A DNA stretch of 64,000 bases from an uncultured Prevotellaceae bacterium (GTDB taxonomy: Bacteria; Bacteroidota; Bacteroidia; Bacteroidales; Bacteroidaceae): contig CALDLA010000171.1 of NCBI GenBank assembly GCA_937898415.1, positions 62,001-126,000 of the forward strand. The letters are read 5' to 3'. The notes beneath the pieces were generated by a model that saw only the letters and a list, made by a program, of their open reading frames with translations, was not told the origin of the DNA and did no database searches. The position numbers and the translations under genes were made by a program. The stretch's first letter is position 1. Each line of letters begins with the position of its first letter. Positions 9,629 through 17,321 of the stretch are shown in pieces.

Positions 9629-10159
9629 ATGAAAAAAACTATTTTAATTGGAACTTTGATGTTTCTATGCACAACAGCAGTAACTGTTTTTGCTGGCTGT
9701 TTAGAAAACAGCAAGAGTGTTGTGCCAGAGAGTTACCTCAAGGTAATGAAAACGGCAGACTCTGTAAGTTTTGTTCTTATCGACCCCTGGGTTGAAGACG
9801 CTAAGGATTGGATGGATGGCTATGGAGAGGTCCTTAACAATGTCACTCTCAAGGATAAAGAGATTATCCAGTCTGCCTACAACTTGTTATCCGATCCAAA
9901 GTCGTTTGAAGTCCATGACGTTGTAAAAAACTGTACTCACATGCCTGATTTTGTCATCGCCTTCCACTCAAAGAAGGGAGATGTTAAGGTCAGCTATTCT
10001 TTCTATTGTGATGTGTGTCGCTTTGCTAAAGGCGAGACGTATGATGAGTTTGATGGAGAAATTATTCGCTCCAAATTCCTTGAAATTGTCCGGAAGGCTT
10101 ACCCGAAGGATCGCTATGTTCGTTATCTTATCAAACGTGAAAAAAGTAACTTCAAATGA
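9629..10159 (+). CDS. Small secreted protein paired with caspase-like protease (copy 2)
   Basis: The start is ATG 9629, which opens a hydrophobic signal (MKKTILIGTLMF, VFAGC). Cleavage just before Cys would also allow lipidation, though the lipobox is weak. The mature ~155 residues contain ADSVSFVLIDPW near the start, LLSDPKSF, a MPDFVIAFHSKKGDVKVS hairpin, a paired Cys region (YCDVC) and a C-terminal helix KFLEIVRKAYPKD. It looks like a remote relative of the protein at 8222-8719, each lying beside a caspase-like gene. Function unknown; the disulfide pattern and export suggest an extracytoplasmic accessory or substrate. Its stop overlaps the next start by 4 nt (ATGA). Confidence 0.7.
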   Translation: MKKTILIGTLMFLCTTAVTVFAGCLENSKSVVPESYLKVMKTADSVSFVLIDPWVEDAKDWMDGYGEVLNNVTLKDKEIIQSAYNLLSDPKSFEVHDVVKNCTHMPDFVIAFHSKKGDVKVSYSFYCDVCRFAKGETYDEFDGEIIRSKFLEIVRKAYPKDRYVRYLIKREKSNFK

Positions 10160-10551
10160 AAAAGCAGCATCATGAACGAATAAATAAATTGGTCTCATTA
10201 TGCCACTTTTATAAGGGCGATACTGTTGCGCCATATTATCTTTCACCAATAGAAAAAATCTGTTGGCAATATGAAAAGGAGTGGGCAGAAAGTTTGACGG
10301 AAAGTTATACGAATAGAGATAAATATGTTGCTTACTTTAAAAAAAGATTCAATGATAAACCTTTGGACTTCCACCTTAAAGTAAATATGCCCAAATCTCT
10401 ATTTTGTTATTTTCTTTTAAAATGCGATTCTTCTTGTTTTATACATGAATGGATACATGCTCCATTTGAATTGTTGAGTGAAAGGTATAGTGGGAATTCG
10501 GCTGATGAATTGATGTATGATTTCTTGGGAGTAAAAAATCCATATAAATAA
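10156..10551 (+). CDS. Hypothetical 131-residue protein without signal peptide
   Basis: Starts in a 4-nt ATGA overlap with the secreted gene upstream, so translational coupling is likely. It has no signal peptide or membrane segment. Composition is basic and aromatic-rich (WQYEKEWAE, YVAYFKKRFND, FIHEWIHAPFELLSERY), which suggests a small alpha-helical cytosolic protein. The HEWIH sequence looks like HExxH (H-E-W-I-H), but nothing else supports a metalloprotease. It sits between a secreted partner and a secreted caspase-like gene and may be a chaperone or immunity-like factor; that is inference only. Confidence 0.6.
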   Translation: MKKQHHERINKLVSLCHFYKGDTVAPYYLSPIEKICWQYEKEWAESLTESYTNRDKYVAYFKKRFNDKPLDFHLKVNMPKSLFCYFLLKCDSSCFIHEWIHAPFELLSERYSGNSADELMYDFLGVKNPYK

Positions 10552-10563
10552 CTTTAATTAACA

Positions 10564-11307
10564 ATGAAAAGGTATATTTTTATATTATCATTATGTTTGT
10601 GTCCTTTTTTTATACAAGCACAGACATTTCACACCATAATCATGGTGAATAAAGAAGAGCCAAATCGGCAGGTTGACCGCACTGCGGATTATAATAATAT
10701 GTCATCGTTCTTCACAAAGATAGCTCAGTCGCTTGGCTATAAGAACAACATGCTGCGCTATAGTGGCCAATCTTTTAGAGCAACGAATGCTCTACAGGCT
10801 ATAGAATCTCTGAACGTTGGTCTCAATGACATCGTCGTGTTTTATTATAGTGGTCATGGTGCGAACTGGGACGATGACGAATGGCCTCACATGGCGTTCC
10901 TTGATCGTCAATATGGTGAAACCACGATATATAATAAGCTTCGTGAAAAATTTGGAAATGCCAAGTTGATCCTTTGCATTTCAGATTGTTGCAATATGGA
11001 TTCGGAGGGAGCACGTCGAGAAAAGAGGACATATTCAGGTTTTGATCCAACATTGACCAAGAAATTGTTTACTGACTTTGAAGGTCATCGTTCCTATGAA
11101 ATATCTGCTTCTATTCGTGGACAGTATTCTTATAGTAATAGGCAGTATGGTGCATTGTTCGGCATAGCACTACGAGAAGCAGTTTCTTCTGCTTTAACAG
11201 GAAAAACTCAGCCCAACTGGGTTTATGTTTTAGAAAAAGCGAAGTCATTGACTCTTGAACTAACTGACCAAGAACAAATGCCTCAGTTTAAAATGAATAG
11301 ATGGTAA
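10564..11307 (+). CDS. Secreted caspase-fold (peptidase C14-like) cysteine protease, copy 2
   Basis: A 247-residue protein with a signal peptide (MKRYIFILSLCL, cleavage near IQAQ). The first mature strand TFHTIIMVNKEEPN parallels TIHWIIFADTQDPN of the copy at 8721. DIVVFYYSGHG carries the likely catalytic His98, and LILCISDCCN the likely catalytic Cys142. The two proteases share the unusual CCN after the active-site strand, so they are paralogues. It is shorter than copy 1, mainly in the segment after the His. No prodomain or fused regulatory domain is visible, so control may come from separate proteins such as the serpin encoded immediately downstream (inference). Confidence 0.88.
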   Translation: MKRYIFILSLCLCPFFIQAQTFHTIIMVNKEEPNRQVDRTADYNNMSSFFTKIAQSLGYKNNMLRYSGQSFRATNALQAIESLNVGLNDIVVFYYSGHGANWDDDEWPHMAFLDRQYGETTIYNKLREKFGNAKLILCISDCCNMDSEGARREKRTYSGFDPTLTKKLFTDFEGHRSYEISASIRGQYSYSNRQYGALFGIALREAVSSALTGKTQPNWVYVLEKAKSLTLELTDQEQMPQFKMNRW

Positions 11308-11310
11308 ATA

Positions 11311-11347
11311 ATAGATGAGGGTACTATTTTATCGTGCCCTCATCTAT
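11311..11347 (+). terminator. Hairpin between caspase-like gene and serpin gene
   Basis: A 14-bp stem with one G.T wobble (ATAGATGAGGGTAC against GTGCCCTCATCTAT) around a 9-nt AT-rich loop starts 4 nt after the caspase stop. There is no clear T-run after it on the + strand, so it may be a weak terminator or an RNA-stabilising element. Confidence 0.55.
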
Positions 11348-11382
11348 ACTAAATACCCCAACATATCCCAATTTACATTAAG

Positions 11383-12909
11383 ATGATACAAAAAAGATTT
11401 TCGACTAAGAAGTCAGGCATATATAAAAAATTTATTGGGTTGATTATATGTTTGTTATTGATATGTTGCAGTGAGCATGATGTTGAGTCTGCTAGGACAG
11501 GCTCTTCTACAGGACAAAACAATATTGCCCAATATGACTCCACTTATAATGCTTCACATAATCTTTATGTCGTAGGTGATGACACAACAGCATATAGTCC
11601 TCAAAAATATCATGCTCCACTTAGTTCTGAGGAAAAGGCCATAGGTAGCGCACTGAATGAATATTCCGTAAAGATGTTAGCTGACTATAGTCATACTGAT
11701 GACAACACTATTTTGTCACCTGTCAGTGCAACAATGCTATACTCTTTGATGGCTAATTTTACTGATGACAAAAAAAGTGGTAATGCATTTAAAGAGAGCA
11801 TGGGAATCGGGCAGGCCAAAAACGAGGATATGAATTCCTTTTTTCGCAAATACATAAACAAAAAAAACGAGTCAGCCAAAAAGAATGCTGAAAAAAAAGG
11901 TATTTCCTTTGCCAGCAATTTATGGATGGATAAGAAGTCTGCCGTATATAATTCATTCTTATCTACATCAAAGTTCTATGGGTTTGGAGTTAAGGGAATG
12001 GATATCCAGAATAATTCAAGTATAGATGAAATTAACCAAGTAGTCAATGGTCAGATGGGGACATCTGGTGTATTCATAAAGCAATCGGCTTTACAAAGTG
12101 CCAAGCCACTAGTTACATCATCGATGTCATTCAAAGGAGAGTGGGATGTAAATTTTAGGTTAGATTCTGCACAGACTAATATTTTCAATAATGCGAATGG
12201 AACTAAGATGGTCTGTAAACAATTATGTACGACACGTAAAGGGAAATATGCAGATTTCGGAGATTTTGAAATGATAGAAATTCCATATAAGGGTAATGAG
12301 TATTCTATGTATATAGTCCTGCCACATTCTGAAGACGGCCTTGAAAAGAGTCTTGTCGCTCTGAATAACAAGGGAATCACAAAATGTATGGATTTTGTTA
12401 GCGATACGACAAGAGCCTTTCATGGAGAATATCTTATCCAAAGAGACACGACAACTGCTTATGGTACATTCAATGTTGTTGATACTCTGATAACAGATAC
12501 ACTTATTGATATTCGTATTCCCAAATTTAGGTTACAAGCATCAACTGGACTAAATCCTCAGAATTCAGGAGCTAACTCTGCCACAAAGATCATGTATCAT
12601 ACAAATCTCCCTAAAGTTTCACCAAACGGATACAAATTAAGTAATGTTTTCCAAGTGTGTAACTTTGAGGTGAATGAAGAATCTACATCAGCATCAAGTG
12701 GCGGAACAATTATTATCGTTACGGGGAGAACTAACCATAGTTATAGCATTATTCCTTCACACGATGCTGCAACGGCTCCTAAAGGTAGAAAAATTAAGGA
12801 CACCATAGTTGTACCGTTCCACATAATACGCCCCTTTGCAGTTTTCATTCGTGAAAACGAGATTGGAACTATTCCGTTTGCCTGTAGTATAAAAACGATA
12901 AATAATTGA
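11383..12909 (+). CDS. Serpin-family protease inhibitor, predicted lipoprotein
   Basis: A 508-residue protein with a lipobox-like signal (LLLICCS, Cys28/29), so probably membrane anchored. Serpin landmarks appear in order: NTILSPVSATMLYSLM (helix B), FKGEWDVNF, MIEIPYKGNEYSMYIVLP, IRIPKFRLQAS and the C-terminal RPFAVFIRENEIGTIPF. The reactive-loop hinge FEVNEESTSASSGG (428-441) has the small residues required for loop insertion in inhibitory serpins. It is followed by TIIIVTGRTN with Arg449 at or next to the expected P1 position. About 30 extra residues separate the loop from the closing strand, longer than usual. Serpins trap serine or cysteine proteases. Lying 75 nt after two secreted caspase-like genes, it is a plausible cognate inhibitor; that pairing is inference. 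Confidence 0.92.
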   Translation: MIQKRFSTKKSGIYKKFIGLIICLLLICCSEHDVESARTGSSTGQNNIAQYDSTYNASHNLYVVGDDTTAYSPQKYHAPLSSEEKAIGSALNEYSVKMLADYSHTDDNTILSPVSATMLYSLMANFTDDKKSGNAFKESMGIGQAKNEDMNSFFRKYINKKNESAKKNAEKKGISFASNLWMDKKSAVYNSFLSTSKFYGFGVKGMDIQNNSSIDEINQVVNGQMGTSGVFIKQSALQSAKPLVTSSMSFKGEWDVNFRLDSAQTNIFNNANGTKMVCKQLCTTRKGKYADFGDFEMIEIPYKGNEYSMYIVLPHSEDGLEKSLVALNNKGITKCMDFVSDTTRAFHGEYLIQRDTTTAYGTFNVVDTLITDTLIDIRIPKFRLQASTGLNPQNSGANSATKIMYHTNLPKVSPNGYKLSNVFQVCNFEVNEESTSASSGGTIIIVTGRTNHSYSIIPSHDAATAPKGRKIKDTIVVPFHIIRPFAVFIRENEIGTIPFACSIKTINN

Positions 12910-12971
12910 TAATGGAAAAGATAAATTAATCATGCTTTCCAATCAAGTACAAACGATTCGGGTATATAATA

Positions 12972-13044
12972 GTAAAATGTCCAGATTGTGAGACTTCTGT
13001 GGGACAACGTTGTGTACAATTGTTTCTAAAATATAATAAATAGG
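12972..13044 (+). other. Possible remnant of a zinc-ribbon coding sequence in a 135-bp gap
   Basis: The gap between the serpin and the next kinase has a short open stretch reading VKCPDCETSVGQRC, a zinc-ribbon-like start, ending at a stop just before the kinase. No start codon opens this frame. An ATG at 12932 in a neighbouring frame would lead into it only after a frameshift. Either a decayed small zinc-ribbon gene or coincidence. Confidence 0.25.
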
Positions 13045-14670
13045 GTGAATAATATTACTTCATTACCAAAGGGCTTTGTCCTTTATTCTGAACGCTATCA
13101 ATATACGATAACGAAAGTTATTGGAAGGGGAGCTAATGGCTATGTATATTTGGCAACTCTATTTTCACCTAAACACAATGCTTCTTGCCAGGTTGCATTG
13201 AAAGAATGGGCATCTATGGATTGTTGTCAGCGTTTGGGAGATATGAGTATCTTATATCCAAAGGATCAAAAATCAGAGATTCTATATAGGAACTTCATGG
13301 ACGAATACACAGTTCTATCCAAAATCAATCACCCTAATGTTGTACGTGTTTATGATTGCATGTGTACTAACGGCACATATTACTATTCGATGGAGTATCT
13401 GCCTGAAGGGACGTTAGCCGATTATATATCTCGACAATCTACTATTATAGACGAAGGATATGCGGAGTACATCATCAGGAAAATAGCTTCAGGGCTAGAA
13501 GCATTTCATCAAAAAGGCTACGTGCATGGCGACTTGAAGTTAAACAACATCGTCATGCGTAACAAGGATAGCCTTTTTTTGATTGATGGTGGTGTAAAAC
13601 GGTTATACGGAGGAGAACAGAATAGTATCCTGGCTGACATTTATGCCCTTGCGAATATTTTTCTATATCTTTTGTCTGGAACGTCTGAGATAAAACCAAA
13701 CGATGAAAAGACAGAACACTTATTTGCCATTGCAAAGGAGAAGGGGCATCTGAATTATTATAAGGAGAAAGCCATCAGACATGCTTTTTCCGGTGATTTT
13801 AAATGCGTCCATGACTTTATGGAAGCAATATCGCACGGATATTTCCCACCTTATATATACGATAACAAGTTCATTCACAGGAATGACAGTGGCAATAATG
13901 TGTTGGAGAATGACACAGAGAAAGCTAAATTATTTCTTGAAGGAATGGAAAAGATGTCTGATTTCTTTATTAGCAAAGAACCTGTTGACATAGCAACAAT
14001 TGAGAAATTGTTTATGGATAGATATTTAATGACGGGATTAAAAAAAATAGACAACTGGTTCAAGGAGGTCCAAAATGGATTCGTGTTAGGCCTCCGGCTA
14101 CCTTCGCCCAAGGAGTTCCTTCAATTAATAGGGTTACAAAAAATAGAAGCAGGTATTTATCTTACGTATGATAGACAAAAGATGAAATTCTTTAGTATCA
14201 GTGTTCGTAAGAAAGTATTTCCTTGGCAGAAACAAGATGTCAAAGTGGAAGAAGATCATGGATTAGAAGGGTGTCACCCTCAAAGTACTAAATTCTATTA
14301 TGCCTGCGACCTTTCACCCCTTATCGCAGATTCCCACAAGATACATCCGTTTAGCCAATCTACTCAATTAGTCTACGATGCTATACTGCCTGTATCCTTG
14401 TTCGGCTTCTGTAAAGTGTCTAATGGGGGAAAATGGGGTATGGTGGATAATAAGGATTGGGTGTCTATGGAAATCAAATGTATATATGACGGTATTGAGG
14501 ACATATCCAGTACATGTATTCCTGGTCCAGGAATACCACCGACATTTTTAGGTACTCTGGCTTACTTAGGTGATCAAATTGATGTTTATGAATTGGTGGA
14601 AGGCGAACATTTACGACTTATAGCCAGCATGACACAGGCAGAATGGAATAGACGTTCAAGATATTCATGA
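13045..14670 (+). CDS. Cytosolic Hanks-type Ser/Thr protein kinase with WG-like C-terminal region
   Basis: 541 residues; the most likely start is GTG 13045, since the frame is closed by a stop at 13027 and has no ATG between. The N-lobe is complete: glycine loop GRGANGYVYLA (27-37), VALK with Lys53, and hinge YSMEYLPEGTL. The catalytic loop reads H161-G-D163-LKLNN168 (HGD in place of HRD, still with the catalytic Asp), and the metal site is D181-G-G instead of DFG. The activation segment is very short and lacks APE, passing almost directly to LADIYALANIFLYLLSG. No membrane segment was seen. The C-terminal 250 residues include a WG-like strand pair (GGKWGMVDNKDW). Probably active. The pseudokinase follows 16 nt later. 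Confidence 0.9.
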   Translation: MNNITSLPKGFVLYSERYQYTITKVIGRGANGYVYLATLFSPKHNASCQVALKEWASMDCCQRLGDMSILYPKDQKSEILYRNFMDEYTVLSKINHPNVVRVYDCMCTNGTYYYSMEYLPEGTLADYISRQSTIIDEGYAEYIIRKIASGLEAFHQKGYVHGDLKLNNIVMRNKDSLFLIDGGVKRLYGGEQNSILADIYALANIFLYLLSGTSEIKPNDEKTEHLFAIAKEKGHLNYYKEKAIRHAFSGDFKCVHDFMEAISHGYFPPYIYDNKFIHRNDSGNNVLENDTEKAKLFLEGMEKMSDFFISKEPVDIATIEKLFMDRYLMTGLKKIDNWFKEVQNGFVLGLRLPSPKEFLQLIGLQKIEAGIYLTYDRQKMKFFSISVRKKVFPWQKQDVKVEEDHGLEGCHPQSTKFYYACDLSPLIADSHKIHPFSQSTQLVYDAILPVSLFGFCKVSNGGKWGMVDNKDWVSMEIKCIYDGIEDISSTCIPGPGIPPTFLGTLAYLGDQIDVYELVEGEHLRLIASMTQAEWNRRSRYS

Positions 14671-14686
14671 TATTATATGTAAACGT

Positions 14687-15667
14687 ATGAAGACATTACA
14701 ATCCAAAAGTGGTAAGTGTTACGAATATGACCCAAGTATTCCACCAATTGAAGTTGATGCGTATTGGTCTTGTTTTTCTGGACGTTGTGTATCAGACACG
14801 ATACAAAAGTCTGTAATTATCTATATCACAAATACAAATGTTCGAGTTTCAGAACAGTTTTTAGCGTGGCTAAAAAATATTCCTACGTCTGTCTTTTATA
14901 ATTCGAACATAATTGGTCTAACAGATTATATAGAGGAAACTTCAACAAATGGAACGATTATTCGTTCCTACATCATTTTAACAACATTCTGCTGTGTATC
15001 ATTATCTGGTTTGATTCATGGCCAAACAGATTGCATTAATGGAAAGACAATTGAATTCGCTTTGCAAATGTATGAATTATATGAAAAGAATCGGGTTGGT
15101 TTTGCGAAAACCGTTGCTAGAGATATACTTAATGGGTTAGATCATCTGCATAGCAAAGGGATAAGTGTAGGCTGTATAGATCCAGATTACATATTGTTTA
15201 CGGAAGACAAACGAATCGCTATTAACTTTATGGGAGCTTATCATTGGTACATAGTAAAGCAAAGTATGTACAGAGAAAGAAACACTCGTAAGTATTCTTA
15301 TGGGACAATAAACGGGAATCATGTGGTCATGGTTGCACCAGAATTACTAAATGGTAATGTTTATCATGGTGATTTAAATGATGGTCGGATTGATTTATAT
15401 TCGTTGGGAATTATGTTGTTCTATATCTTGGAAGGGCACTTACCTGATTCATTTATAAATTTAGTGGCTAATCAAAAAATGCCATTACACGAAATAAAAG
15501 AAAAGCATTTTAGAAGAATCATAAAGAAAGCAACAGAAAAAGAACCATCTAAACGATATCAATCTGCTATTGAGTTTATCAATGCAATAGACAAAATAGA
15601 TGAAGATGTTGTCTGGTACAAGAAATTATATTCCATTTTCGGCTTCTTTCGAAAAAAGGAAGGATAA
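14687..15667 (+). CDS. Pseudokinase (Hanks-type fold lacking catalytic residues)
   Basis: 326 residues. The C-lobe is recognisable: DILNGLDHLHSKGISVG, APELLNGNVYHGD, DLYSLGIMLFYILEGHLP and the subdomain XI motif SKRYQSAIEFI. The active site is lost. The position of the HRD catalytic Asp is Cys (VGC in GISVGCIDPDYIL), the metal-binding Asn is Tyr, and DFG is NFM (INFMG). The N-lobe shows no clear glycine loop. It therefore probably acts as a scaffold or allosteric partner, most simply of the kinase encoded 16 nt upstream. The tail YKKLYSIFGFFRKKEG is basic and aromatic and could touch the membrane. The fold is firm; the regulatory role is inferred. Confidence 0.85.
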   Translation: MKTLQSKSGKCYEYDPSIPPIEVDAYWSCFSGRCVSDTIQKSVIIYITNTNVRVSEQFLAWLKNIPTSVFYNSNIIGLTDYIEETSTNGTIIRSYIILTTFCCVSLSGLIHGQTDCINGKTIEFALQMYELYEKNRVGFAKTVARDILNGLDHLHSKGISVGCIDPDYILFTEDKRIAINFMGAYHWYIVKQSMYRERNTRKYSYGTINGNHVVMVAPELLNGNVYHGDLNDGRIDLYSLGIMLFYILEGHLPDSFINLVANQKMPLHEIKEKHFRRIIKKATEKEPSKRYQSAIEFINAIDKIDEDVVWYKKLYSIFGFFRKKEG

Positions 15668-15679
15668 GTCAGCGTTATT

Positions 15680-15808
15680 ATGTCAATTTTTATTGCTTTT
15701 TTCATTTTGCTCAAATTTGATTATAAAGATGGTGGTATATCAGAAATTCTTATTGAACTTATAGATGGTATAACAGAGAATGCTTTGGGCACCATTAACA
15801 ATGGTTGA
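15680..15808 (+). CDS. Short ORF, 42-residue hydrophobic-start peptide
   Basis: ATG 15680 to TGA 15808 gives 42 residues. The first dozen (MSIFIAFFILLK) are a hydrophobic segment; the rest is acidic (DYKDGGISEILIELIDG) and ends in INNG. It lies 12 nt after the pseudokinase and 41 nt before the PTxYGPPP gene on the same strand. It could be a small membrane peptide or, given the radical SAM gene nearby, a peptide precursor. Coding status is uncertain because it is so short. Confidence 0.4.
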   Translation: MSIFIAFFILLKFDYKDGGISEILIELIDGITENALGTINNG

Positions 15809-15849
15809 GACATCTTAGTAAGCACAAAAATACCTAAAATATAATTGCA

Positions 15850-16212
15850 ATGAATAATACGAAATGTAAAAAAAATGGTTGTATTTATGATGAAGAACTA
15901 TATGGTGGAATGTATCCACTTTGTAGTGCTGAAAAAGAGAACTCGTCTGACTTCCAAAGGAGAAAACCAACTTTTTATGATACATCACCAGTAGAAATGA
16001 ATCCATATCAAAAGCCGCAACCAACTATATATGGACCACCACCAAGAAAGAATTGTTCATGTTTTATGGTTTTATTAATAATTGGAGCTTTGATAGGTGG
16101 AATTATAACATGGTTATTAGGTGATTGTTCAAACAGCATTAATCAGCCAACAGTGTATGGTCCGCCTCCTGTTGATTCTACTCAAACATTATCTCCTATA
16201 AACAATGAATAG
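15850..16212 (+). CDS. Single-pass membrane protein with PTxYGPPP repeats, overlapping the radical SAM gene
   Basis: 120 residues. The N-terminus has four cysteines (KCKKNGCIYD...YPLC). Three related motifs follow: PTFYDTSP (about 46), PTIYGPPP (about 59) and PTVYGPPP (about 100). Between the second and third lies one transmembrane helix (SCFMVLLIIGALIGGIITWLL), flanked by CSC and DC, so the second and third motifs fall on opposite sides of the membrane. It has no signal peptide. The last 8 nt overlap the start of the radical SAM/SPASM gene, implying coupled translation. The repeated aromatic-proline motif and the coupling make it a candidate substrate or partner of that enzyme; this is inference. 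Confidence 0.75.
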   Translation: MNNTKCKKNGCIYDEELYGGMYPLCSAEKENSSDFQRRKPTFYDTSPVEMNPYQKPQPTIYGPPPRKNCSCFMVLLIIGALIGGIITWLLGDCSNSINQPTVYGPPPVDSTQTLSPINNE

Positions 16213-17305
16213 TGGTGAAAAGAAAAAGCAAATGTTACCTCGACCAGGTATTATTAAACGATTTCGGTTAGATCATGCTTGCGTTCAATATCAAAAACGT
16301 TGTGAAAGGCATATCCTCCAGCAACTATTTTGGGAGTGTACGCTTAGGTGCAATTTGAGTTGTCTTCATTGTGGTAGTGATTGTCGTACAATTTCGAATA
16401 TGCAAGACATGCCGTTGGGTGATTTCCTCATGGTACTTGACGATGTTCGTTCTGTTATGGATGCAAGAAAAATACTTGTTGTCACTACAGGTGGAGAACC
16501 TCTTGTAAGAAAAGACATTTGTGTCTGTGGCCGAGCTATCAGGGAAAGGGGCTTTCATTGGGGAATGGTGAGCAATGGTATGTTACTTGATGATAAGATG
16601 TGTAACCATTTGATTAATGCAGGACTAGAAACTATTGCTATTAGTTTGGATGGATTTGAGGACACTCATAACAGGCTTAGAGGAAATGAGAATAGTTTCG
16701 TAATGGCAGAAAGAGCAATTAAAATCCTTGTAAACAAGGATATTACTTGGGATGTTATAACTTGCGTAAACCAAAAGAACCTTGATTGTCTGGATTCTTT
16801 TAAACAACATCTTATAGATATTGGTGTTCGCTATTGGAGGATTTTTACTATTGTCCCGATGGGGCGTGCTGCGACAAATGATGAATTTCAGTTGAACAAA
16901 GAACAATTTCGTAGTCTTATGGATTTTATAGTGAAGGTTCGGAAGGAGGGGAAGATTCATCTCAGTTATGGTTGTGAAGGGTTCTTAGGTAATTATGAAT
17001 GGAAAGTGCGTGACTACCCATATTTCTGTCAAGCAGGTATTAATGTTGCATCAGTGTTAGCAGATGGTTCTATCTCTGGATGTCTCAGCATACGCAGCCA
17101 ATATCCTCAAGGAAATATTTATAATGACAAATTATCAGATGTCTGGAATAAGAAGTTTGGCCTCTATCGCAATCGCGAATGGTTGAGAACTAACCAATGC
17201 ATGGCATGCGATATGTGGAATTACTGCCGAGGCAATGGTATGCACTTACGTGACAATGAAGGACATCTAATGCGATGTTATTATAAGGACGATAAAGATT
17301 GCTAA
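16205..17305 (+). CDS. Radical SAM/SPASM domain protein
   Basis: 366 residues. The 4Fe-4S SAM motif is C49-NLS-C53-LH-C56 inside FWECTLRCNLSCLHCGSDC, followed by the GGEP motif (VVTTGGEPLVRKD) and an ISLDG strand. The C-terminal SPASM region has the expected cysteines: YFCQAG, GCLS, QCMACDMWNYC and a final MRCYY. SPASM proteins typically modify ribosomal peptides or proteins. The WECTLRCNL...HCGSDC form recalls, from memory, the Bacteroidales family described as TIGR04133, which pairs with a lipoprotein; this was not checked. It overlaps the PTxYGPPP gene by 8 nt and is followed 16 nt later by a zinc-ribbon protein containing GGGGCPMYGG. Either could be its target. Confidence 0.92.
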   Translation: MNSGEKKKQMLPRPGIIKRFRLDHACVQYQKRCERHILQQLFWECTLRCNLSCLHCGSDCRTISNMQDMPLGDFLMVLDDVRSVMDARKILVVTTGGEPLVRKDICVCGRAIRERGFHWGMVSNGMLLDDKMCNHLINAGLETIAISLDGFEDTHNRLRGNENSFVMAERAIKILVNKDITWDVITCVNQKNLDCLDSFKQHLIDIGVRYWRIFTIVPMGRAATNDEFQLNKEQFRSLMDFIVKVRKEGKIHLSYGCEGFLGNYEWKVRDYPYFCQAGINVASVLADGSISGCLSIRSQYPQGNIYNDKLSDVWNKKFGLYRNREWLRTNQCMACDMWNYCRGNGMHLRDNEGHLMRCYYKDDKDC

Positions 17306-17321
17306 TAATTTAATGTGAGTT

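Noticed and set aside
10440..10470. HExxH metalloprotease site in the 131-residue hypothetical protein
   Set aside because: HEWIH fits the five-residue pattern, but the protein is too small, has no third ligand motif and no other protease features.
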